Assembly: GCA_947476675.1 (NCBI GenBank)
Contig: CANJRL010000012.1
Coordinates: 1 to 38,596 of the forward strand
DNA: 38,596 nt
Source of the DNA: Phycisphaerales bacterium
GTDB taxonomy: Bacteria > Planctomycetota > Phycisphaerae > Phycisphaerales > UBA1924
Reading direction: 5' to 3'
The notes under the pieces were generated by a model. It was not told where the DNA came from. It saw only the letters and a program-made list of their open reading frames with translations, and searched no databases. Positions 8,036-15,128 of this stretch are shown in pieces. Position numbers and translations under genes: made by a program. Numbering within the stretch: the first letter of the stretch is position 1; the number at the start of each line of letters is the position of its first letter.

Positions 8036-8142
8036 GCGGGCGGGGCGGGGCGCACAACCGGACATCTCCCGAATCGGCGACCGAGCCTGCGGAACCCGGG
8101 GCGCCCCGTGGTCGGCACGCGCTGCGCGTCCGATGTCGCAAC

Positions 8143-9309
8143 TCAAGCCATGGCAGCGGGTTCGGCGTCGATCTCGTCGCCGATGTCGGCCGCGGAGTAT
8201 CTCCGCAGGGAAGGATCCCCTGCAGCGAAGCGGTCCAGCAGAACCCTCACATCGGCCGGGGCGACCGCGGTGCGCACCGCCTCCTTCAGCGGCTTGCAGG
8301 GGCCGAGCCTCTTGCCGAACCAGGTGATGCGCCGGCGGATGTGGGTCATCGCGTACCGCTCATCGCGGTACTCCACCATCAGGTCGAGATAGCGCCGGAT
8401 GATGGCCACCTTTTCTTCGAGCGTCGGCTCCGACGTGAAGGCGGCGTCGGCGCCGAGAGTCTGCAGGGCCCAGGCCTCGCGGAAGATCCACGGCGCGGAG
8501 AAGGCGGCCCGGCCGATCATGACGCCGTCGCACCCGGTCTCGCGCATCATCGAGAGCGCATCACCGGCCGTCTGCACGTCGCCGTTCCCGATCACCGGGA
8601 CGCGCCGGGCGCGGTCGGCGGCGCGCACCGCCTCGACCACGTCCCGGATTCCGTCGCGGCGGACGGCGCCCAGGAACCGCTGCTGCGCGTACCGCCCGTG
8701 CACGGTGATCATCGCGATGCCCACGCCGACCAGCGCCGAGGCGAGAGCCGGCGCGGAGTCGGGCGCCGCGGCGCGCTCCGCGTCGGTCTTCGTCCAGTCC
8801 CAGCCGAGGCGCATCTTCGCGGTGACCGGGACAGCGCCGCCCGACTCATGCTCGACCGCGCGGACAACCCGCTCGGCCATGCGCACCGTGCTCTCGGGGT
8901 GGCACAGGAGTTTGGACCCGCCGTCTTTCTTGGTGACCTTGTCGACCGGGCAACCCATGTTGATGTCGACGACGGTCGCGCCGTGGCGGACCGCCCAGCG
9001 AGCGCCCTCGGCGAGGATGTCGCCGTCGCCCCCGTACAGTTGCATGCCCACCGGCTTGTCGAGATGGTTGGTCTGCGCCAGGTCGAGGCTGGTCGCCGTG
9101 CCGCGGAGCAGGCCCTGGGGCGAGAGGAGGTCGGTGCAGGCGAGCCCGACGCCGGCGCCGACCAGGCCCGGGCCCCTCGCCGCGCTCACTTCGCGCACGA
9201 CGACGCGGAAGGCGAGGTCGCAATAGCCCGCCACCGGCGCGAGCAGCAGGTTGGTCGCCAGAGAAACCGGGCGGCCCGAGGTTCCAATCTTGAGCGGCGC
9301 GCCGATCAT
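8143..9309 (-). CDS. dus: tRNA-dihydrouridine synthase
   Basis: FMN- and NADPH-dependent enzyme that reduces uridines in the tRNA D-loop. The TIM barrel begins with LLLAPVAGYCDLAFR and continues with PVGMQLYGGDGDIL, VVDINMGCPVDKVTKKDGGSKLL (the catalytic Cys lies in NMGCP), VTAKMRLGWDW, ITVHGRYAQQRFLG, VIGNGDVQTAGDAL and GCDGVMIGRAAFSAPWIF. A helical domain with MTHIRRRITWFGKRLG closes the protein. At 388 residues it is slightly longer than DusB, because of an insert rich in Ala/Asp around WDWTKTDAERAA. The ATG at 9309 has a TACCAT box 9 nt upstream and no Shine-Dalgarno sequence. Which uridine it modifies cannot be read from sequence; DusB-like is my best placement. Confidence 0.93.
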   Translation of the reverse strand: MIGAPLKIGTSGRPVSLATNLLLAPVAGYCDLAFRVVVREVSAARGPGLVGAGVGLACTDLLSPQGLLRGTATSLDLAQTNHLDKPVGMQLYGGDGDILAEGARWAVRHGATVVDINMGCPVDKVTKKDGGSKLLCHPESTVRMAERVVRAVEHESGGAVPVTAKMRLGWDWTKTDAERAAAPDSAPALASALVGVGIAMITVHGRYAQQRFLGAVRRDGIRDVVEAVRAADRARRVPVIGNGDVQTAGDALSMMRETGCDGVMIGRAAFSAPWIFREAWALQTLGADAAFTSEPTLEEKVAIIRRYLDLMVEYRDERYAMTHIRRRITWFGKRLGPCKPLKEAVRTAVAPADVRVLLDRFAAGDPSLRRYSAADIGDEIDAEPAAMA

Positions 9310-9318
9310 CGTCGATGG

Positions 9319-9324
9319 ATGGTA
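9319..9324 (-). promoter_or_regulatory. TACCAT -10-like box, dus
   Basis: TACCAT on the minus strand ends 9 nt before the dus ATG. The gap has no Shine-Dalgarno sequence. Confidence 0.4.
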
Positions 9325-9434
9325 CGCCCGGCCAACGGGAGCCCGGCCCCTCGGATTCCCGGCTCGGGCGACGCCCCCGACGCAACCGCGCTCGGCATCC
9401 GCCGTACCGCACGGTGGCCCGACTCCCCGCCCGA

Positions 9435-9440
9435 TAGGAT
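9435..9440 (+). promoter_or_regulatory. TAGGAT -10 box, exbB operon
   Basis: TAGGAT lies exactly 6 nt before the GTG start of the ExbB-like gene, preceded by CCGA. A leaderless transcript beginning at the GTG is inferred. The same CGATAGGATC string recurs before lolC at 11270. Confidence 0.5.
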
Positions 9441-9446
9441 CGCCTT

Positions 9447-10307
9447 GTGACGCACGACTCCGCCCCGGACGCCGACAACCCCCCCGCCTTCGCTCGATCG
9501 CCCGCGTGGCTGCTCGCGGCGGCGCTGCCGCTCAGCGCGCCGGCGTGGGCGCAGTCCGCGTCGGCTCAGGGCGCCCCGGGCATCAGCATCTGGGCGCTGT
9601 TCCGGCAGTCCTTCGACCTGTTCACGGTTCTCATCGTCCTGGGCTCGGTGCTGTCGCTGGCCATCATCGTGCGGAGCATCATCACGGTGAGGCGGTCGGT
9701 GGTGCTCCCCGATGAATCGCTGTCGGGGATCCGGCAGTGCATCGCCGAGCGGCGCTGGCCCGACCTGCAGCGCTTCGTGGTCGAGGATCAGGGCTTCGTC
9801 GGGCGCGTGCTCCGCGAGGCGTTGCCCAAACTCAAGAACGCGCCGGGCGAGATGCGCCAGGTCGCCGAGGTCGCGGCGGAGAACGAGGCCGCCCGTCGCT
9901 TCAAGGAGATCGAGCTGCTCGGCACCCTCGGCAACCTCGGCCCCCTGCTCGGCCTGGTGGGCACGGTGTGGGGCATGATCATCGCGTTCACCGCGATCGG
10001 CGAGACCGGGGGGCAGGCCGCCGCGGCGCAGCTCTCCACCGGCATCGCGAAAGCCCTCTTCCACACGTTCCTTGGCCTGACCCTCGCCATCCCGAGCCTG
10101 CTCGCGTTCGGCGTCTTCCGCGAGAGGCTCGACCGACTGTGCGTGGAGGGCACGATGCACGCCACCGACGCCGTCGATGCGGTCGCCGCCGCGATGAACC
10201 ATCCCGCCGCGGCGCCGAACGCGCACGCACGGCACGCCTCCGCCGCCCCGGCCTCCGCGGCTCCGGCTCAGGCCGCGCCGGCGCCGGCGCCGGTCCCGGC
10301 GGCGTAA
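9447..10307 (+). CDS. exbB: MotA/TolQ/ExbB-type proton channel subunit
   Basis: Inner-membrane channel protein that couples the proton gradient to work in the envelope together with ExbD/TolR-type partners. The 286-residue protein has a signal-like segment (WLLAAALPLSAPAWAQ), a first membrane helix near residues 58-75, a cytoplasmic region, and the conserved pair of helices GTLGNLGPLLGLVGTVWGMI and KALFHTFLGLTLAIPSLLAFGVF that define the family. The C-terminus is an Ala/Pro-rich tail of about 45 residues. The start codon is GTG with a TAGGAT box 6 nt upstream and no Shine-Dalgarno sequence. It heads a five-gene run exbB-exbD-exbD-lolC-lolD. Whether it powers a TonB-like, Tol-like or other machine cannot be told, since no tonB or tolA gene is nearby. 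Confidence 0.92.
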   Translation: MTHDSAPDADNPPAFARSPAWLLAAALPLSAPAWAQSASAQGAPGISIWALFRQSFDLFTVLIVLGSVLSLAIIVRSIITVRRSVVLPDESLSGIRQCIAERRWPDLQRFVVEDQGFVGRVLREALPKLKNAPGEMRQVAEVAAENEAARRFKEIELLGTLGNLGPLLGLVGTVWGMIIAFTAIGETGGQAAAAQLSTGIAKALFHTFLGLTLAIPSLLAFGVFRERLDRLCVEGTMHATDAVDAVAAAMNHPAAAPNAHARHASAAPASAAPAQAAPAPAPVPAA

Positions 10308-10314
10308 GGCGCCC

Positions 10315-10788
10315 ATGCCGATCACCACCAGAGCGCGGCGGACACGGCGCGGCGGCGGCCACGGTCAGGGGCACGTCAACGTCACCCCGCTCATCGACAT
10401 CGTCATGGTGCTCATCATCTTCTACCTCATGGTCGGCTCGCTGATCTCGTCGGACTACGCCGAGGTTGCCCTGCCCATGTCGACCCAGGGCAAACCCGCC
10501 GCGGCGGCGGACGTGTACACCATCAACGTGATGGCCGACGGCCCTCCCACGCCCCCCGGGATGGAGGCGCCCGCGTCGCGGCGCACGCGGCTGGTGATCG
10601 GCGGCGCCGAGACCGACATCGCCGGCCTGGCCCGCGACCTCAGGGCCCGTCTCGCCCGCGACCCCGCGCTCGTCGTGCAACTCCGCGCGGGGCGCGACCT
10701 GCCCTACCGCGCCGTCGAGCCGGTGGTGAAGGCGGCGAGCCGCGCCGGCGCGACCAACCTCCGCCTGATCACGGAGCAGGTTCGTTGA
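10315..10788 (+). CDS. exbD: ExbD/TolR-family protein 1
   Basis: Partner subunit of the ExbB-like channel. The 157-residue protein has a basic N-terminus, then NVTPLIDIVMVLIIFYLMVG, the single membrane helix with the family's essential Asp, and a periplasmic domain with LARDPALVVQLRAGRDLPYRAVEPVV, the usual ExbD ending. It begins 7 nt after the exbB stop with AAGG 5 nt before the ATG. Its stop overlaps the TTG start of the second ExbD gene as TTGA, indicating translational coupling. Confidence 0.9.
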   Translation: MPITTRARRTRRGGGHGQGHVNVTPLIDIVMVLIIFYLMVGSLISSDYAEVALPMSTQGKPAAAADVYTINVMADGPPTPPGMEAPASRRTRLVIGGAETDIAGLARDLRARLARDPALVVQLRAGRDLPYRAVEPVVKAASRAGATNLRLITEQVR

Positions 10789-11255
10789 GCCGCGGCCGCC
10801 TCCGATCGCGCAGGTCGATGCTGGCCGGGGGGCCGAACATGACCCCCATGGTTGACGTGGTGCTGGTGATCCTGATCTTCTTCATGGCCGCGATGGGGCT
10901 CGCGGCTCGAGAGACGTACCTGCGCACCGGTCTGCCCAAGCCCGAGGGCGGAGGGGCCCCGTCGCAGGCCGCGCCGGAGCCGAAGACCCAGCCCGCGCTC
11001 CCGCCTTCCAGGGCGATCCTGCGCGTCGCGCGCGAGGGCCGCGCCACGCTGATCACAGGGCTGGGCATGGAGCGCGCTCCCCTGCCCGAGATCTCGCGGA
11101 GGCTGCAGGAGTTCAAGGCCGCCGGGGCGAGCGACAGCCTCATCGTGGTCGTGGCGCCGGCCGGGGAGGTGCCCTACCAGGACGTGGTGCTCGTTCACGA
11201 CGCGTGCGCCCGCGCGGGGATCCAGAACGTGCGGCTCGGAGTCGCGGGCGAGTGA
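10785..11255 (+). CDS. exbD: ExbD/TolR-family protein 2
   Basis: A second ExbD-type subunit, 156 residues. The membrane helix NMTPMVDVVLVILIFFMAAMG carries the conserved Asp. A Pro/Gly-rich linker (PKPEGGGAPSQAAPEPK) follows, then a periplasmic domain with IVVVAPAGEVPYQDVVLV. The TTG start at 10785 overlaps the previous stop and has GGAG 8 nt upstream; an internal ATG at 10818 is the alternative. Paired, non-identical ExbD proteins beside one ExbB are common in planctomycetes and suggest a mixed ExbD dimer. Confidence 0.88.
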   Translation: MSRGRLRSRRSMLAGGPNMTPMVDVVLVILIFFMAAMGLAARETYLRTGLPKPEGGGAPSQAAPEPKTQPALPPSRAILRVAREGRATLITGLGMERAPLPEISRRLQEFKAAGASDSLIVVVAPAGEVPYQDVVLVHDACARAGIQNVRLGVAGE

Positions 11256-11271
11256 GCGGCGGGCCCCGCGA

Positions 11272-11277
11272 TAGGAT
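11272..11277 (+). promoter_or_regulatory. TAGGAT -10-like box, lolC
   Basis: TAGGAT lies 9 nt before the lolC GTG inside the 31-nt gap after exbD. The gap has no Shine-Dalgarno sequence. This suggests an internal promoter giving lolCD a near-leaderless transcript of its own. Confidence 0.4.
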
Positions 11278-11286
11278 CACCCCCCC

Positions 11287-12876
11287 GTGTACCAGGCCCT
11301 CCTCACCCGCCGATACCTGACCAGCAAGATCATGCCCCTGCTCGCGGCCCTCGCCGTGGCGCTGTGCACGGCGATGGTGCTCACGGTGTGGTCGGTGATG
11401 GGCGGGTTCCTGGCGATGCTGCTCTCTTCGGGCCGCACGCTCATGGGCGATGTCACCATCTCCTGGCCCGTCGCGGGCTTCGGGCACTACGCCGAACTCA
11501 TCGAGACGCTGAAGCAGAGCCCGAAGGTCGCGGAGGCGACGCCGGTGGTGGAGAGCCCGGCCCTGCTCGGCACGCCGGTCGGCGACACCGCGCTGATCAA
11601 CGCGGTGGGGATCGAGCCCTCGTCCTACGACAAGGTCACGGGCTACGCCGATTCGGTGTGGTGGAAGCCGCTGGAAACGCCGCTGCCCAAGGACAAGGGA
11701 TGGGACGACCCCCGCCTGTGGAACCCCCCACCCTCGACCGATCGGGGGCAGACCACGCTGGCCACCGCGGACCAGCGCGAATCCATGAAGCGTGGGCTCG
11801 AGCGGCTGCAGCGCGCCGCGATGGACCTCGGCGCGGTCGACCCGCGCACCGGCGACGACGTGCCCGGCGCGGTGCTCGGCATCGAACTCGGGCGCCTCAA
11901 CCAGCGCCGCCTCGGCGGGTGGTACGAGCCGCGCCACGTCACGTTCGGCAAGGACAGCGTGACCCTCAGCGTGCTCCCCGTGAGCGCCAAGGGCGTCGCC
12001 ATCGACGTGCAGGCGCGGCGCTTCCCCGTCGTCAACAACTTCAAAACCGGGCTCTACGACATCGACGCCCGCACCGTGCTCGTCCGCCTCTCGTCGCTCC
12101 AGGAGATGCTCGGGATGCAGGGGGCGACGCGGGTCGACCCGGCCACCGCCGGGGCGGCGCCCGGGTTCGGCGTCGTCACCGGGCCCGATGGCAGGGAATC
12201 CTTCGCGATGCCGAAGGAAGTCGCCTCCGACCCGGCGCGCGTGACCAGCGTGCTGGTCCGCACCGCCGGGGGCGTGAGCGCCGCCGACCTGAAGCGCGAG
12301 TGCGAGAACGCGTACCTCGCGTTCGCGAGCCGCCACCCGGGGGAGGCGGCGGTGCCGTCGCCCTCGCGCATCCTGATCCTGACCTGGGACGAGCGCCCCG
12401 CGGTCGCGACGCTGGTGCAGGCGGTGCGGAAGGAGACCGCGCTGGTGCTGTTCATCTTCGGCTTCATCTCCCTCACCGCGGTGTTCCTGGTCTTCGCCAT
12501 CTTCTGGGCGATGGTCAGCGAGAAGACCAAGGACGTCGGCGTGCTCCGCGCCGTCGGCGCGAGCCGCTCGGGCATCGCGTGGCTCTTCCTTCGCTACGGC
12601 GTGGCGATCGGCGTGGTCGGCGCGGCCCTCGGCGGCGGCCTGGCGTACGCCGTCGTGCTGAACATCAACCCGATCCACGACTGGCTGGGCACGGCGCTGG
12701 GCATCACCGTGTGGGACCCGAGCGTCTACTACTTCACCCGGATCCCCAGCAGGGTCGAGCCCGACCGCGCGGCGCTGGTGCTGTGCGCCGGCGTGCTCTG
12801 CGCCGCCGGCGGCGCGCTCATCCCGGCGCTCAAGGCCGCTCTCATGGACCCCGTCCGGGCCCTGCGATTCGAATGA
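11287..12876 (+). CDS. lolC: LolC/MacB-type ABC transporter permease
   Basis: FtsX-superfamily permease of 529 residues, expected to pair with the ATPase encoded next. The topology reads as one N-terminal membrane helix (LLAALAVALCTAMVLTVWSVMGGFL), a large extracytoplasmic domain of roughly 330 residues, then three helices: LVLFIFGFISLTAVFLVFAIF, GIAWLFLRYGVAIGVVGAALGG and AALVLCAGVLCAAGGALIPAL. The FtsX signature is at KTKDVGVLRAVGASRSGI, and the protein ends in the canonical DPVRALRFE. The family includes lipoprotein-releasing LolCE and MacB; which role applies is unproven. The gene starts with GTG and its TGA overlaps the lolD ATG (ATGA). Only one permease gene is present, so a homodimer is likely. 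Confidence 0.9.
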   Translation: MYQALLTRRYLTSKIMPLLAALAVALCTAMVLTVWSVMGGFLAMLLSSGRTLMGDVTISWPVAGFGHYAELIETLKQSPKVAEATPVVESPALLGTPVGDTALINAVGIEPSSYDKVTGYADSVWWKPLETPLPKDKGWDDPRLWNPPPSTDRGQTTLATADQRESMKRGLERLQRAAMDLGAVDPRTGDDVPGAVLGIELGRLNQRRLGGWYEPRHVTFGKDSVTLSVLPVSAKGVAIDVQARRFPVVNNFKTGLYDIDARTVLVRLSSLQEMLGMQGATRVDPATAGAAPGFGVVTGPDGRESFAMPKEVASDPARVTSVLVRTAGGVSAADLKRECENAYLAFASRHPGEAAVPSPSRILILTWDERPAVATLVQAVRKETALVLFIFGFISLTAVFLVFAIFWAMVSEKTKDVGVLRAVGASRSGIAWLFLRYGVAIGVVGAALGGGLAYAVVLNINPIHDWLGTALGITVWDPSVYYFTRIPSRVEPDRAALVLCAGVLCAAGGALIPALKAALMDPVRALRFE

Positions 12877-13676
12877 CCCTCTCGCCCGCCAACCCCGACT
12901 CCGACGCCCCGCGCCGCGACGAGGCCCGCGACGCCATCCTCGACCCGGGCGGCGGCGGCGCGATCCTCGAAGCCCGCGGCGTGCGCAAGACCTACCGCCT
13001 CGGACGCGTCGACGTCCCGGTCCTCCGCGACGCCACCCTGAGCGTCGGCCGAGGCGAATGGGTCGCCATTCTCGGCGCCTCCGGCTCGGGCAAGTCGACC
13101 CTGCTCCACCTGCTCGGAGGCCTCGATCGCCCAGACCGCGGCGGCGGGGCCGACGGAGCCAACCGCATCTCCTTCAACGGCCGCGCGCTCCATGAGTTCT
13201 CCCCGGGCGCGCTGGACCGCTACCGCCGACGCTCGGTCGGCTTTGTCTTTCAGTTCTACCACCTGCTCCCGGAACTCACGGTGCTCGAGAACACCCTGCT
13301 CGCAGCGATGGTGGCGCACGGTCGATTTCGCTATCTCGCCCAGCGCGAGCAACTCCGGACCCGCGCCGCGCGCACCCTCGAGGGCTTCGGCCTCGGCGCC
13401 CGGCTCGGCCACCGACCGGCGGAACTCTCGGGGGGAGAGCGGCAGCGCGTCGCCATCGCCCGCGCGCTCATGAACGAGCCCCCCGTCCTCCTCGCCGACG
13501 AACCCACCGGAAACCTCGACCGCGCCACCGGCGAGGCCATCCTCGACGCCATCGCTGCCCTCCGCGCCGCGCGCGGGCAGACCATGATCATGGTCACGCA
13601 CGACCCGAGCGTCGCGGCCCGCGCCGACCGCGTCGTGAGGCTGCGCGACGGGGCGGTGGTCAGCAAGGAGGGCTGA
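12873..13676 (+). CDS. lolD: LolD/MacB-type ABC transporter ATPase
   Basis: ATP-binding subunit for the preceding permease. All motifs are intact: Walker A GASGSGKST, Q-loop FQFYHLLPELTVLEN, signature LSGGERQRVAIARAL, Walker B VLLADEPTGNLD and the switch His in MVTHD. The Q-loop FQFYHLLPELTVLEN is typical of the LolD/MacB/FtsE group. The protein has 267 residues with an N-terminal extension of about 30 residues rich in Asp and Gly before ARGVRKTYRLG. The ATG overlaps the lolC stop, which implies coupled translation. The last 17 bp overlap the end of the convergent ketosynthase gene. Confidence 0.93.
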   Translation: MTLSPANPDSDAPRRDEARDAILDPGGGGAILEARGVRKTYRLGRVDVPVLRDATLSVGRGEWVAILGASGSGKSTLLHLLGGLDRPDRGGGADGANRISFNGRALHEFSPGALDRYRRRSVGFVFQFYHLLPELTVLENTLLAAMVAHGRFRYLAQREQLRTRAARTLEGFGLGARLGHRPAELSGGERQRVAIARALMNEPPVLLADEPTGNLDRATGEAILDAIAALRAARGQTMIMVTHDPSVAARADRVVRLRDGAVVSKEG

Positions 13677-14973
13677 CCGCCCGGATCACCAGGGCGCTGT
13701 TCTTCGCCCCGAAGGCGAGGCAGTTGATGAGCGCCGCGTGCGCCGCGCCCGGCTCCAGCGACGCCGCCGAGTTCGGCGTGTAGTCGAGGTCGCAGGCCGG
13801 GTCGGGCTCGCGCAGGTTGATCGTCGGCGGCACAAACCCCGCTCCCCCGTCGGCCCCGCTGATCGCCCCCACCATCGCCACCAGCGAGGCCATGCCGCAG
13901 GCGCCCTGGGGGTGGCCGATCATGCTCTTGATCGACGACCCGCGGAGCCTCCCGGCGTGCGCGCCGAATGCCGCCCGCACCGCGGCGGTCTCCAGCGCGT
14001 CGTTCACCCGCGTCGAGGTGCCGTGGTACTGGACCAGGCCCACAGCGCTCGGGTCGAGGGCCGCATCGGCGAGGGCGTCGCGCATCGCCCGCGCGCACTC
14101 CTCGGCGTCGGGCGCAGGGCGCACCCGGTGGTACGCGTCGCACGTGGCGCCGTATCCGAGCGCCTCCGCCATCACAGCCGCGCCCCTCGCCCTCGCGGCG
14201 TCCTCGCGCTCGAACACCGCCGCCCACGCGCCCTCGCCCAGGATGAATCCGTCGCGCGAGCGGTCGAAGGGGCGGGACGCGCTCGCCGGATGATCGCGGG
14301 GGTCCGCTGCGCGGTCCGACCACGCCCTCGTGCTGATCACCCGGAGCAGCTCCATGCCCAGCAGGGTCTCCCACCGCACGTGGGCATCGGCGCCCACCAC
14401 GATCACCGCGTCGGGCGAGCCGGGCCGGGCCGAGCGCAGCACGTCCATCGCCAGCCCCGCGGCGTCCGACGACGAAGCGCACCCCGTCGAGACGCACAGC
14501 GATGGCCCGCGGCATACCAGCCGGATCGAGAGTTCACCGGCCAGATTCCCGTGCGTGGCGTTGGTGATGGTCCACAGGCTCGGGCGCCGACCCGCAAGCC
14601 CTGCCTGCGCCTGGTCCAGTGTGAAGTCGATCCCCCCGGCCCCGGTGCCCAGGACCACGCCGGTCCGCCGCGACTCCTTCCCCGTGCCGCCCACGCGCAG
14701 ACCGGCCCCGTCCAACGCCTCCCGCGCCGCCCTCAGGGCCATCGGCACGAGCCGCGGCACGCGCGCGACCTCTGCGTCATTGCCGAGCGCCGCGGCGGCG
14801 TCGAAGCCCGCCACCACCGCCGCCGCCGACGACCGAACCCGCTCGTGAGGATCGATGGCGCGCACCCCCGACCGGCCCGCGCGCAGCCCTCCGACGAACG
14901 AGGGCACGCCGACGCCGATCGGGCTCACGACACCGATGCCGGTGATGACGACCCCCGGGCGACGGTCCCGCAC
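13660..14973 (-). CDS. Beta-ketoacyl-ACP synthase (FabF/KAS II-like)
   Basis: Condensing enzyme that elongates an acyl chain on acyl carrier protein with loss of CO2 from malonyl-ACP. The Cys-His-His triad can be placed: Cys165 in STGCASSSDA, His317 in QYHGTSTRVND and His354 in SMIGHPQGACG. GVVITGIGVVSPIGVG starts the thiolase fold and INCLAFGAKNSALVI ends it. The start is the GTG at 14973, chosen because GGAGGTGAT, a near-perfect Shine-Dalgarno sequence, precedes it (7 nt from GGAGG to GTG); the frame is open further, to 15072. The protein has 437 residues. It stands alone without acpP, fabG or other fatty-acid genes, and several positions vary from housekeeping FabF. It may therefore serve a specialised lipid or polyketide-like pathway rather than bulk fatty acid synthesis; this is inference. 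Confidence 0.9.
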   Translation of the reverse strand: MRDRRPGVVITGIGVVSPIGVGVPSFVGGLRAGRSGVRAIDPHERVRSSAAAVVAGFDAAAALGNDAEVARVPRLVPMALRAAREALDGAGLRVGGTGKESRRTGVVLGTGAGGIDFTLDQAQAGLAGRRPSLWTITNATHGNLAGELSIRLVCRGPSLCVSTGCASSSDAAGLAMDVLRSARPGSPDAVIVVGADAHVRWETLLGMELLRVISTRAWSDRAADPRDHPASASRPFDRSRDGFILGEGAWAAVFEREDAARARGAAVMAEALGYGATCDAYHRVRPAPDAEECARAMRDALADAALDPSAVGLVQYHGTSTRVNDALETAAVRAAFGAHAGRLRGSSIKSMIGHPQGACGMASLVAMVGAISGADGGAGFVPPTINLREPDPACDLDYTPNSAASLEPGAAHAALINCLAFGAKNSALVIRAVSPPC

Positions 14974-15073
14974 GCGATCACCTCCGCACGCCGCGGGACA
15001 GGCGCGGCGCCCCACTGTACGCCGGGGCCCCGCCGGGGAATCATTCCCACGGCGGCCGTTGCGAGAGCGCATG

Positions 15074-15101
15074 AAAAAGCCCGGCCTGCGGAGGCCGGGC
15101 T
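15074..15101 (-). terminator. Intrinsic terminator after secreted paralog 1
   Basis: A perfect 10-bp stem AGCCCGGCCT/AGGCCGGGCT (15078-15087 with 15092-15101) with a GCGG loop is followed on the minus strand by a run of five T. It lies 28 bp beyond the stop at 15129. Confidence 0.9.
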
Positions 15102-15128
15102 CGGAGACACAGGATCAGCCGGGGAGGA

